From an uncultured Oscillibacter sp. (GTDB lineage: Bacteria > Bacillota > Clostridia > Oscillospirales > Oscillospiraceae), in NCBI GenBank assembly GCA_910583695.1, contig CAJTZL010000008.1:3051-67050 (forward strand): a stretch of DNA of 64,000 bases, read 5' to 3'. Each line of letters opens with the position of its first letter. Within the stretch, counting starts at the first letter, position 1. This document shows, piece after piece, positions 39,462-47,983 of this stretch. A program made the translations under genes and the position numbers. The notes under the pieces were generated by a model. It was not told the origin of the DNA. It searched no databases and saw only the letters and a list, made by a program, of their open reading frames with translations.

Positions 39462-42400
39462 GTGTACCTGAAGGCGCTGGAAATTCAGGGCTTCAAGTCC
39501 TTTCCGGACAAGACCGTTCTGAACTTCGGGGAGGATATCACCGCCATCGTGGGTCCCAACGGCTCGGGGAAATCCAATATTTCCGACGCCATCCGCTGGG
39601 TCATGGGAGAACAGAGCGCCAAGGGCCTCCGGGGCGCGAAGATGGAGGACGTCATCTTCGGCGGCACGGAGCAGAGGAACCAGGTGGGCTTTGCCCAGGT
39701 GACGCTGGTGCTGGACAACACGGAGCGCATCTTCCCCTCTATGGAAGAGGCGGAGGTGGCCGTCACCCGCCGGTATTACCGCAGCGGAGAGAGCGAATAC
39801 TACATCAACCGCCAGTCCGTCCGGCTCAAGGACGTGACGGAGCTGTTTCTGGACACCGGCCTTGGCCGGGAGGGGTATTCCATCATCGGCCAGGGCAAGA
39901 TTGACGAAATCCTCTCCACCCGGAGCAGCGAACGCCGGGAGATTTTTGAGGAGGCCGCCGGCATTGCCCGCTTCCGGCACCGGAAGGAGGAGGCGGAGCG
40001 GAAGCTGGAGCGGACGGAGGAGAATCTGGTCCGCATCAACGACAAGATTTCGGAGCTGGAGCTCCAGGTGGAGCCTCTGCGGGATCAGGCGGAGAAGGCG
40101 AAGCAGTATCTCATCCTCCGGGACGAGCTGCGGGTGCTGGAGATCTCCGTGTGGCTGGAGAACCTGGACGCCCTGAAAATCAGCGCCCGGAAGCTGGAGA
40201 TGGACTTCCACGCCGCCGAGAAGGAGCGGGACGAGGCCCGGGCGGCCCTGGATGCCCTCTACGCCGAGGGGGAGCGCTTCGGCGAGGAGATGCGGCAAAA
40301 GGACATGGAGGCGGAGCAGGTCCGGGGAGAGGCCGGAGAGCTGGACGCCCAGGCCAAGGACCAGTCCGCCGCCATCGCGGTGCTGGAAAGCGGCATCGCC
40401 CACAACCAGGAGAACATTGACCGGGCCCGGACGGAGCTGGTGGAGTCCGACAGCCGGGCCGGCGGGCTGGCGGACCAGTCCGCCCGGGAGAAGGACCGGG
40501 CGGAGGAGCTGTCCCGGCGCCTGGAGGAGCTGAGCGCGGGGCTGGAGTCCCTGTTGGAGAGGGCCCGGACCGCCGCCGCCCAGGCAGGGGGCAGGCAGTC
40601 GGAGGCGGAGGCCCTCCGAGGCCGGGAGGCCATGGCCGCAGCAGCCGCCGCCGACGCGCGGGCGGAAGCCGCCGCCGTCGCCGCCGAAAACGGCCAGCTG
40701 GAGGAGCGGCGGAAGGCCGTGGAGGCGGAAAGAGCCTCTGCGGAGGAACAGCAGGAGCAGACCCGGCAGGAGGCCCGGGTCAACCGCCGCGCGCTGGAGG
40801 AGGCCCGGGACGACGCCACGGCCGCGGGCAACATCATCGCGGGCCACAGCCTGCGGATGGAGGAGCGGGAAAAAAAGGCCGCCGCCGCCGCAGAAAGGCG
40901 GATGAAGCTGACCATGGACTCCGGGGCCCTGGAGAACCGCATCCGGCTTTTGACGGAGATGGAGAAGGACTACGAGGGCTTTTCCAAGGCGGTGAAGCTG
41001 GTGTGCCAGAACCGCCTCCGGGGCGTTCACGGCCCTGTGGCGGGGCTGATGAAGACGGAACAGCGGTACACCGTGGCCATCGAAATCGCCCTGGGGGCGG
41101 GGCTCCAGAACATCGTGGTGGACCGGGAGGAGGATGCCAAGGCCGCCATCGGCTATCTGAAACAGCGGGACGGGGGCCGGGCCACCTTCCTGCCCCTCAC
41201 GGCCATCCGCGGCGAGGAGCTGCGGCCAAACGGCGTGGAGCGGGAATATGGCTTCGTGGGCATCGCCTCCCGGCTGGTGAGCTTCGATCCCCGGTATCAG
41301 AATATCTTCCAGAACCTCCTGGGCCGGACGGTCATTGTGGAGGACCTGGACTGCGGCATCACCCTGGCCCGGAAATACCACAATGCCTTCCGCATCGTCA
41401 CCTTGGACGGACAGGTCATCAACCGGGGAGGCTCCATGACCGGCGGCTCCACTTCCCGGAACTCCGGCGTGCTGAGCCGGGCGGCAGAGCTGGAAAAGCT
41501 CCACGGCCGGGCCGGGCAGATACAGGAACAGCTGGAGGCCGCCAGACAGGAGGAGGAGGTTTTTCAGCGGGACCTTGCCGCTGCCCGCTACGACCTGGAA
41601 ACCGCCGAGAGCCAGCGCCGCCGGGCGGAGGACGAGGTTTTGCGGCTGGAGGGGGCGAAAAACCACTTTGACAGCCTGCTCAAATCCCTGGGGGAGAATT
41701 TGGAGAACCTGACGGGAGAGCTGGAGAGCCTGACCGGCCATCTGGCGGACAACCAGCGGCGGGAGGAAGCGGCGGAGCAGGCCATCGCCCGGCAGGAGGC
41801 GGAGGCCGCAAAGTACCGGGAGCAGGCCGCGCAGGCCCTCTCCGGCCAGTCGGAGCTGCTGGCCCGGTCCAGCGCTCTGACGGAGGAAATCACCGCCCGG
41901 AAGGAGGAGCTGGCCGCCCTCACCGCCGAGCGGGACGCCGCCCTCCGGCGGGCCGCGGACCTGCGCCGCTTGGCGGCGGAGCTGACGGGGGACCGGCGGC
42001 AGAAGGAGGAGACCCTGGGGAATTACCAGGAGGCCATCGAAAAGGCCCTGGCGGAGATCGACCGCCGCCGGGAGGATATGAGCGCTTTGAACCAACGGCG
42101 GAAGGACTGCCAGGAGCGGCTGAGCGCCCTGAACGAGGAGAAAATGGCGCTGGAGGCCCGGCGCACCGCCCAGAACAAGGCCAGCCAGGAGATGAACGAG
42201 AACCTCTTGAACCTGGAGCGGTCCGCCTCCCGGCTGGAGCAGAAGCTGGCCACCTCCGGCATGGAGGAAAAGCAGATTCTGGACCGGCTCTGGGAGCATT
42301 ACGAGCTGAGCCACAGCGACGCCCAGGCCCAGCGCATGGAGCTGGAAAGCGTCCCCAAGGCCGCCCGGCGGATCGGGGAGCTGAAAAAGGGCATTGCCGC

Positions 42401-43022
42401 CTTGGGGACCCCCAACATCGGCGCCATTGAAGAGTACGAGCGGGTGAACACCCGATACACCTATCTGACGGACCAGAGGGACGACGTGGAACGGGCCAAG
42501 GGAGAGCTGGAGACCATCATCGGCGGCATCACCGGGGAGATGACCCGGATTTTCGCGGAGCAGTTCCAGCTTTTGAACGAGAGCTTCCAGGCCACGTTCC
42601 TGGAGATGTTCGGCGGCGGACAGGCCCAGCTGGAGCTGGAGGACGAGACGGACATCCTGAACTGCGGCATCGAAATCAAGGCCCAGCCGCCGGGAAAGAC
42701 GCTGAAAACCATCTCCCTGCTCTCCGGCGGCGAGAAAGCCTTTGTGGCCATCGCCCTGTACTTCTCCATTTTGAAGGTCCACCCCACACCCTTCTGCGTC
42801 ATGGACGAGATCGAGGCGGCGCTGGACGATGTGAACGTCACCCGCTACGCCCGGTACATGCGCCAGCTGGCGGGGAGAACGCAGTTCATCGTCATCACCC
42901 ACCGCCGGGGCACCATGGAGGAGGCCGACGTGCTGTACGGCGTGACCATGCAGGAAAAGGGGGTGTCCAAGATTCTGACCATCAATTTGAACGACATGGC
43001 AAAGGAATTGGATATTGAGTAA
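39462..43022 (+). CDS. smc: chromosome segregation protein SMC
   Basis: Protein of 1186 residues, standard SMC length, from a GTG start after AAAGGGG. N-terminal Walker A GPNGSGKSNISDAIRW (about residue 33), long coiled coils, a hinge at about 520-670 (LRGVHGPVAGLM ... RGGSMTGGS), the returning coil, and the C-terminal signature LLSGGEKAFVAIAL with Walker B CVMDEIEAALDD. It forms the condensin dimer with ScpA/ScpB. In many Firmicutes rnc precedes smc; here the upstream neighbour is the prophage. Confidence 0.98.
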   Translation: MYLKALEIQGFKSFPDKTVLNFGEDITAIVGPNGSGKSNISDAIRWVMGEQSAKGLRGAKMEDVIFGGTEQRNQVGFAQVTLVLDNTERIFPSMEEAEVAVTRRYYRSGESEYYINRQSVRLKDVTELFLDTGLGREGYSIIGQGKIDEILSTRSSERREIFEEAAGIARFRHRKEEAERKLERTEENLVRINDKISELELQVEPLRDQAEKAKQYLILRDELRVLEISVWLENLDALKISARKLEMDFHAAEKERDEARAALDALYAEGERFGEEMRQKDMEAEQVRGEAGELDAQAKDQSAAIAVLESGIAHNQENIDRARTELVESDSRAGGLADQSAREKDRAEELSRRLEELSAGLESLLERARTAAAQAGGRQSEAEALRGREAMAAAAAADARAEAAAVAAENGQLEERRKAVEAERASAEEQQEQTRQEARVNRRALEEARDDATAAGNIIAGHSLRMEEREKKAAAAAERRMKLTMDSGALENRIRLLTEMEKDYEGFSKAVKLVCQNRLRGVHGPVAGLMKTEQRYTVAIEIALGAGLQNIVVDREEDAKAAIGYLKQRDGGRATFLPLTAIRGEELRPNGVEREYGFVGIASRLVSFDPRYQNIFQNLLGRTVIVEDLDCGITLARKYHNAFRIVTLDGQVINRGGSMTGGSTSRNSGVLSRAAELEKLHGRAGQIQEQLEAARQEEEVFQRDLAAARYDLETAESQRRRAEDEVLRLEGAKNHFDSLLKSLGENLENLTGELESLTGHLADNQRREEAAEQAIARQEAEAAKYREQAAQALSGQSELLARSSALTEEITARKEELAALTAERDAALRRAADLRRLAAELTGDRRQKEETLGNYQEAIEKALAEIDRRREDMSALNQRRKDCQERLSALNEEKMALEARRTAQNKASQEMNENLLNLERSASRLEQKLATSGMEEKQILDRLWEHYELSHSDAQAQRMELESVPKAARRIGELKKGIAALGTPNIGAIEEYERVNTRYTYLTDQRDDVERAKGELETIIGGITGEMTRIFAEQFQLLNESFQATFLEMFGGGQAQLELEDETDILNCGIEIKAQPPGKTLKTISLLSGGEKAFVAIALYFSILKVHPTPFCVMDEIEAALDDVNVTRYARYMRQLAGRTQFIVITHRRGTMEEADVLYGVTMQEKGVSKILTINLNDMAKELDIE

Positions 43023-43030
43023 GGAGGAGC

Positions 43031-43291
43031 ATGATGAGTCTGCGGCAGAAGATACGGATGACTCTGGGGATGTTCGCGGTGTCTGCGGTTATGATGGCGG
43101 CGGGCATTTGGATGGAAAGTGTGGCGGTGTCAGGCGCAGGGGGACTTTTGTTCCTGGCGGCGATTATGACGGCCCTGTTCTGCTGGCGCTGTCCGAACTG
43201 CGGCAAAGGCTTCAATCCGCCCTTCAAGAAAAAGAAGTGCGCCCGCTGCGGGCGGGAGATTGACTACGAGGCCCGGGAGAAAAAGTTTTGA
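43031..43291 (+). CDS. small membrane protein with zinc ribbon
   Basis: Protein of 86 residues: two short membrane segments (about 10-30 and 34-50) and a C-terminal zinc ribbon, CPNCGKGFN ... CARCGREID. Ribosome site AAGGAGGAGC overlapping the two tandem ATG codons. It lies eight bases after smc and is probably cotranscribed. Function unknown; the pattern is common in Oscillospiraceae genomes. The 281 bases that follow before ftsY hold no gene I can support. Confidence 0.75.
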   Translation: MMSLRQKIRMTLGMFAVSAVMMAAGIWMESVAVSGAGGLLFLAAIMTALFCWRCPNCGKGFNPPFKKKKCARCGREIDYEAREKKF

Positions 43292-43572
43292 TTCCACCGG
43301 CCTGAGGGGAACCGGGAGAAAACCTGGGGGCGGACACATACCCCCTACCACCGGATCAGAGGCAGCGGAAAGAGGAGCTGGTCCATTCGTCATCGAACAA
43401 ATCCCCGGTCAATTTCATTGCGCGAGGGAAGTCATTCCGGCTCCGCCGATCATTCAGCTGCGGCCCCCCGTCCCCCGCAAGTCGTTCCTTCTTTTTCTCT
43501 ATTGGGCCGGAGACAAATGGGGAGTGCATTGCACCAGCCATCATCATGGCTGAACACCACCAGGAGGCATCT

Positions 43573-44445
43573 ATGGGTTTCTTTGACAAACTGAAAAAAA
43601 TCACCACCAATCTGTTCACCACCTACACCGAGGCCGACGAGGCCTTCTTTGAGGAGCTGGAGGAGACCTTGATTCTATCGGATTTCGGCATGGAAATCGC
43701 CGTAGACACGGTGGAGAAGCTCCGGGAGAAGGTCCGAAAGGAAAAACTCGTGAGCCAGGAGGAGGTCCGCGCCGCTCTCCGGGAGATCATCGTGGACACG
43801 CTGAACGTGGGCACCACGGAGGTGAACGTCTCCACCTCTCCCTGCGTCTTCCTCTTCATTGGGGTCAACGGCGTGGGAAAAACCACCTCCATCGGCAAGA
43901 TGGCAAATCTCCTCCGTTACGGCGGGAAGAAGTGCCTCCTCTGCGCGGCGGATACCTTCCGGGCCGCCGCCGCCGACCAGCTGGAAATCTGGTCGGAACG
44001 GGCGAAGGCCGACCTGATCCGCCAGCACGAGGGGGCGGACCCCGGCGCGGTGCTCTTCGACGCGCTCCAGGCCGCCAAGGCCCGGGGCGTGGACGTGGTG
44101 CTCTGCGACACGGCGGGGCGGCTCCACAACAAGGCCAACCTCATGGCGGAGCTTGCCAAGCTCTCCAAGATCATCGACCGGGAGTGCCCCGGCGCGGCCC
44201 GGGAAACCCTGCTGGTGCTGGACGCCACCACGGGCCAGAACGGTTTGATTCAGGCCAAGACCTTCAAGGAGGCGGCAGGGCTGACGGGCATCATCCTCAC
44301 CAAGCTGGACGGCACCGCCAAGGGTGGCATCGCCGTGGCCATCGCCCGGGAGCTGGGCGTCCCCGTCAAGTTCGCCGGGGTGGGAGAGGGCATTGACGAC
44401 CTCCGGCCCTTTGATTCGGAGGAATACGCCGAGGCCATTATTTAA
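43573..44445 (+). CDS. ftsY: signal recognition particle receptor FtsY
   Basis: SRP GTPase of 290 residues with a short N-terminus (GFFDKLKKITTNLFTTY) instead of a long acidic A domain, then the NG domain: G1 GVNGVGKTTSIGKMA (about 96), AADTFRAAAADQLE, G3 DTAGRLHNKANLM, G4 TKLDGTAKGG and FAGVGEGIDDLRPFD. It docks ribosome-SRP complexes at the membrane. The ATG preceded by GGAGG is preferred over one nine codons earlier. Smc-ftsY adjacency is conserved in Firmicutes. Confidence 0.97.
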   Translation: MGFFDKLKKITTNLFTTYTEADEAFFEELEETLILSDFGMEIAVDTVEKLREKVRKEKLVSQEEVRAALREIIVDTLNVGTTEVNVSTSPCVFLFIGVNGVGKTTSIGKMANLLRYGGKKCLLCAADTFRAAAADQLEIWSERAKADLIRQHEGADPGAVLFDALQAAKARGVDVVLCDTAGRLHNKANLMAELAKLSKIIDRECPGAARETLLVLDATTGQNGLIQAKTFKEAAGLTGIILTKLDGTAKGGIAVAIARELGVPVKFAGVGEGIDDLRPFDSEEYAEAII

Positions 44446-44460
44446 AAGGAGGCGGGCGCT

Positions 44461-44697
44461 GTGTTTGACCACTGTCCCCGCTGCGGGGAGGCTTTGACGC
44501 CGGGTTTCGTGCGGAGCGGACAACGCAGCATTCTGTGGACTCCCTCCGACAAACGCAGAGTTTCGTATCTGCCCATGTGGGAGGGGGAGTTTTCTCTCCC
44601 CGGGGAATGCCTGTGGAACGGGGCGAAGTGCCCGGCCCGGCACTGTGAGAAATGCGGTCTGATTTTGATTGAGACAAAAGAGGAGGAATCAACTTGA
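44461..44697 (+). CDS. zinc-ribbon protein (DUF6487-like)
   Basis: Protein of 78 residues from a GTG start after AAAAGGAGG. N-terminal CPRCGEAL and C-terminal HCEKCGLILIE bracket a beta-rich middle with WEGEFSL, matching small Firmicutes zinc-ribbon proteins. Its TGA overlaps the TTG start of rph. Function unknown. Confidence 0.78.
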   Translation: MFDHCPRCGEALTPGFVRSGQRSILWTPSDKRRVSYLPMWEGEFSLPGECLWNGAKCPARHCEKCGLILIETKEEEST

Positions 44698-45416
44698 CCA
44701 GAGAGGACGGCCGAGCTTTTCATGAGCTGCGGCCTGTGACCATTACTACGGATTTTGTCAAATTTGCCGAGGGCAGCTGCCTGATTCAATGCGGGGACAC
44801 CATGGTTCTCTGCTGCGCCAGCGTGGAGGAGAAGACGCCGCCCCATGTCCCCTACGGAGAGGGCTGGATTACCGCCGAGTACTCCATGCTCCCCCGGGCC
44901 AACCGGGAGCGGAGCCGCCGGGATGTCTCCAAGCTGAAGCTCTCCCCCCGGAGCGCGGAGATTCAGAGGCTGGTGGGCCGGTCCCTCCGGTCCGCCGTGG
45001 ATATGAAGCGGCTGGGGGAGCGGACCATCACCATTGACTGCGACGTGCTCCAGGGGGACGGGGGGACCCGTACCGCCTCCGTCACCGGGGGCTTTGTGGC
45101 CCTGGCCCTGGCCTGCCGGAAGCTGGTGGAGAACGGTGATCTGGGGGCCAGCCCCATCCGGCACTGCGTCACCGGCGTGTCCGCCGGGATTGTGGACGAC
45201 ACGCCCCTGCTGGACCTCCGCTACAGCGAGGACAGCCGGGCCCAGGTGGATCTGAACTGCGTGATGAACGAGCTGGGGGAGCTCATTGAAATCCAGGGTA
45301 CCGGCGAGGGCCGGGCGTTCAGCCCCACGGAGCAGCAGGAGCTGGTCCGATTGTGCGCCAAGGGCTGCAAGGAGCTGCTGGCGATTCAAAAGGAAGCGTT
45401 GGGAGGGAAATTCTGA
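44694..45416 (+). CDS. rph: ribonuclease PH
   Basis: Phosphorolytic 3' exoribonuclease of 240 residues acting on tRNA precursors. The family N-terminus RAFHELRPVTITTDF, the phosphate-binding SMLPRANRERSRRD, RLVGRSLRSAVD and CDVLQGDGGTRTASVTGG are all present. TTG start overlapping the previous stop; TGATG overlap with the next gene. The rph-rdgB pair is a widely conserved operon. Confidence 0.97.
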   Translation: MTREDGRAFHELRPVTITTDFVKFAEGSCLIQCGDTMVLCCASVEEKTPPHVPYGEGWITAEYSMLPRANRERSRRDVSKLKLSPRSAEIQRLVGRSLRSAVDMKRLGERTITIDCDVLQGDGGTRTASVTGGFVALALACRKLVENGDLGASPIRHCVTGVSAGIVDDTPLLDLRYSEDSRAQVDLNCVMNELGELIEIQGTGEGRAFSPTEQQELVRLCAKGCKELLAIQKEALGGKF

Positions 45417-46012
45417 TGGCGGAAAAGTTTGTGCTGGCCACCCACAACCCCGGGAAGCTGGCGGAGATGAAGGCGATTTTATCCGAACTGGGCGTGGAGG
45501 TAGTCAGCCCCGCCGAGGCTGGGGTAGAGGTGGACGTGGAGGAGACCGGGACCACCTTTGCCGAGAACGCCATGCTGAAGGCCAAGGCCGTCTGCGCCGC
45601 AGCGGGCCTGCCCGCCATTGCCGACGACTCCGGCCTCTGCGTGGACGCCCTGAACGGCGGCCCGGGGGTCTACTCCGCCCGCTACGGCGGGGAGGGCCTG
45701 GACGACCGGGGACGGTGCATGCTCCTTCTCCGGGGAATGCGGGGACAGACCACCCGGGCGGCCCACTTCACCTGCGCCGTGGCCTGTGCCTTCCCCAACG
45801 GGGATACCCTGGAGGCGGAGGGCCGCTGCGACGGGGCCATCGCCTTCGCCCCTCTGGGGGAGGGCGGTTTTGGCTACGACCCGGTGTTCCTGCTGCCGGA
45901 GAAGGGGAAGACCTTCGGCCAGCTGGGCCCGGAGGAGAAGAGCAAAATTTCCCACCGGGGAAAGGCACTGGCGGCCTTCACGGAGAAGCTGGGAACTTAT
46001 CTCAGGAAATAA
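45416..46012 (+). CDS. rdgB: XTP/dITP diphosphatase (RdgB/HAM1)
   Basis: House-cleaning nucleotide pyrophosphatase of 198 residues that removes non-canonical purine triphosphates. Signature features: ATHNPGKLAEMKAIL at the N-terminus, TFAENAMLKAKA, ADDSGLCVDALNGGPGVYSAR, GEGGFGYDPVFL and KSKISHRGKAL. The start overlaps the rph stop (TGATG); a longer upstream reading duplicates rph sequence. Confidence 0.97.
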   Translation: MAEKFVLATHNPGKLAEMKAILSELGVEVVSPAEAGVEVDVEETGTTFAENAMLKAKAVCAAAGLPAIADDSGLCVDALNGGPGVYSARYGGEGLDDRGRCMLLLRGMRGQTTRAAHFTCAVACAFPNGDTLEAEGRCDGAIAFAPLGEGGFGYDPVFLLPEKGKTFGQLGPEEKSKISHRGKALAAFTEKLGTYLRK

Positions 46013-46035
46013 ACGTCTGAAAAGGAGAATGCGCT

Positions 46036-46380
46036 ATGTTCAAATACAGTGAGGAAGACGGGGCCTATTTGGCGGAGCTGAGCGGAATAGAGTTTGTTTG
46101 CGAGGAGCCCTCCGGGGAACTGGAGGCGGCGGCAAAAAAGCTGGCGGAGCTCTATGAGGACCGGCTGCCTGAAATTGCCGCCTACATTCTGCCCGGACTG
46201 GAGAATATGTTTGAGGGCCTGACGGTGGAAAAACTGATTGCCGATCTGGGAACCCCTCAGATTGATCTGGATGTAAGCACCATCACATATTTGGAGCAGA
46301 CGCTGGACGAGAGCCACATCTTTACACTGGAGTTTGACGGGGCAATGGAGGAGCTTCTGGAGTTCACCGTGGACGGCTAA
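46036..46380 (+). CDS. conserved-looking hypothetical protein
   Basis: Acidic soluble protein of 114 residues with ribosome site AAAAGGAG. No motif recognised; it is predicted mixed alpha/beta with a hydrophobic pattern typical of a compact folded domain (YLAELSGIEFVCEEP, LIADLGTPQIDLDVSTITYL). It sits between rdgB and yhbY in the housekeeping block and is probably cotranscribed. Confidence 0.7.
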   Translation: MFKYSEEDGAYLAELSGIEFVCEEPSGELEAAAKKLAELYEDRLPEIAAYILPGLENMFEGLTVEKLIADLGTPQIDLDVSTITYLEQTLDESHIFTLEFDGAMEELLEFTVDG

Positions 46381-46430
46381 ACCTCCAATTTCATGAAGGA
46401 AAGGCGGCGCGGACTGCGCCGGAGAAGCAT

Positions 46431-46757
46431 ATGGATTTGACAAGCAAACAGCGGGCCCAGCTACGGGGGCTGGCCAACGGCATCGACACCATCCTCCAGA
46501 TCGGCAAGGAGGGCATCGGGGAAAATCTTATCAAACAGGCGGACGACGCCCTGGAGGCCCGGGAGCTCATCAAGGGCCGGGTGCTGGAGAACAACCTGGA
46601 CTACGACGCCAGGACGGCGGCGGAGGCGCTGGCCAAGGCCACCCGCAGCGAGGTGGTTCAGGTCATCGGCACCAAGTTTGTCCTCTACCGGGAGACCCAC
46701 TCCAAGCCGAAAGAAAAGCGGATTCCGCTGGTAAAAGAGCGGAAGAAGAACCCTTAA
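46431..46757 (+). CDS. yhbY: YhbY/CRS1-CRM family RNA-binding protein
   Basis: Protein of 108 residues with the CRM-domain pattern: LTSKQRAQLRGLANGIDTILQIGKEGI at the N-terminus, DDALEARELIKGRV, and VQVIGTKFVLYRE before a basic tail (KEKRIPLVKERKK). The family associates with pre-50S ribosomal subunits. Ribosome site CCGGAGAAGC. In Firmicutes it commonly precedes nadD, as here. Confidence 0.92.
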   Translation: MDLTSKQRAQLRGLANGIDTILQIGKEGIGENLIKQADDALEARELIKGRVLENNLDYDARTAAEALAKATRSEVVQVIGTKFVLYRETHSKPKEKRIPLVKERKKNP

Positions 46758-46782
46758 TCCTGTCTGCAAGGAGGCTTCCATT

Positions 46783-47982
46783 TTGAAGATCGGCGTATAC
46801 GGCGGGGCCTTCAACCCGCCGCACCTGGGACATATTACCGCGGCCCGGGCGGTATTCGGGCTTTTGAAGCTGGATAAACTCTTGGTGATCCCCACGGGGC
46901 ACCCGCCTCATAAAACCCTGCCCCCCGGCAGCCCCGCACCGGAGCAGCGGCTGGAGATGACCCGCCTTGCCATGGAACAGGCGGGCCTGGGCGGCGGGGT
47001 GGAGGTTTTGGACCTGGAGCTCCGGCGGGAGGGGAACAGCTACACCGCCGATACCTTGGCCCGGCTCCGGGAGCAGTACCCGGAGGAGGAGCTTTGGCTG
47101 CTGATGGGCGCGGATATGTTCCTCACCCTCCAGACCTGGCGGGAACCGGAGCGCATTCTCTCCCTGGCGGGCGTCGCCGCCTTCGGGCGGACGGAGGCGG
47201 ACACGGAGGAGCTGTTCTCCGTTCAGCGGGAGTACCTCTGCCGGACCTATCCCCAGGCGCGGATTTTCACTCTCAGCATCCCCGGCGTGGTGGACGTATC
47301 CTCCACAGAGCTGCGGGAGCGGCTGGCAAGGGGAGAGGGCGGGAGCCTGCTGGCTCCGGCGGTGTACGGCTATATCCTCCGGGAGAAGCTCTACGGCACG
47401 GCGGCGGATTTGAAGCACCTGCCCCTGGAGCGGCTCCGGCCCGTGGCCCTGAGCTGCCTGGACCACCGGCGCATCCCCCACGTCCTGGGCACGGAACAGG
47501 AGGCCGCCCGTCTGGCGGAGCGCTGGGGCGCGGACGTGGAGAAGGCCCGGCGGGCCGCCCTGCTCCACGACTGCACGAAGAAGCTGAACCTCCCGGAGCA
47601 GCTGGCCCTGGCGGAGCGGTTCCGCGTTCCCCTGGACGAGATGGAGCGGCGGGAGATCAAGCTCCTCCACTCCAAGACCGGGGCGGGCATCGCGGGGGCG
47701 GTCTTTGGCACGGATGAGGAGATCACCGGCGCCATCCGCTGGCACACCACCGGGCGGGGGGGCATGACGCTGCTGGAAAAGGTTTTGTATCTGGCGGACT
47801 ACATTGAGCCCACCCGGGATTTCTCCGGCGTGGAGGCGCTGCGGCGGGCCTGCTATGAGGATCTGGACGCCGGACTGCTGCTGGGACTGGAAATGACCAT
47901 CGGGGAGATGGAGGCCCGAAACGCGCCCATTCACCCCAAAACCCTGGAAGCCAGGGATGCGCTGAAAGGACAGAGAGAATAA
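46783..47982 (+). CDS. nadD: fused nicotinate-nucleotide adenylyltransferase and YqeK HD phosphohydrolase
   Basis: Protein of 399 residues from TTG after AAGGAGG. Residues 1-200 are NadD: GGAFNPPHLGHI nucleotidyltransferase motif, WLLMGADMF, and the SSTELRERLARG motif. Residues 205-399 are YqeK: HVLGTEQEAARLAERWG, the HD pair in LLHDCTKKLN, LLHSKTGAGIA, and LADYIEPTRDF. YqeK proteins hydrolyse diadenosine tetraphosphate. In most Firmicutes these are separate adjacent genes; here they are one chain without a frameshift. Confidence 0.95.
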   Translation: MKIGVYGGAFNPPHLGHITAARAVFGLLKLDKLLVIPTGHPPHKTLPPGSPAPEQRLEMTRLAMEQAGLGGGVEVLDLELRREGNSYTADTLARLREQYPEEELWLLMGADMFLTLQTWREPERILSLAGVAAFGRTEADTEELFSVQREYLCRTYPQARIFTLSIPGVVDVSSTELRERLARGEGGSLLAPAVYGYILREKLYGTAADLKHLPLERLRPVALSCLDHRRIPHVLGTEQEAARLAERWGADVEKARRAALLHDCTKKLNLPEQLALAERFRVPLDEMERREIKLLHSKTGAGIAGAVFGTDEEITGAIRWHTTGRGGMTLLEKVLYLADYIEPTRDFSGVEALRRACYEDLDAGLLLGLEMTIGEMEARNAPIHPKTLEARDALKGQRE

Positions 47983-47983
47983 C

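Noticed and set aside
39345..42902. Very long open frame on the minus strand opposite smc
   Set aside because: It mirrors the high-GC smc gene, has Leu/Gly/Gln-rich composition with no domain, and lacks a ribosome site; smc itself has all its catalytic motifs.
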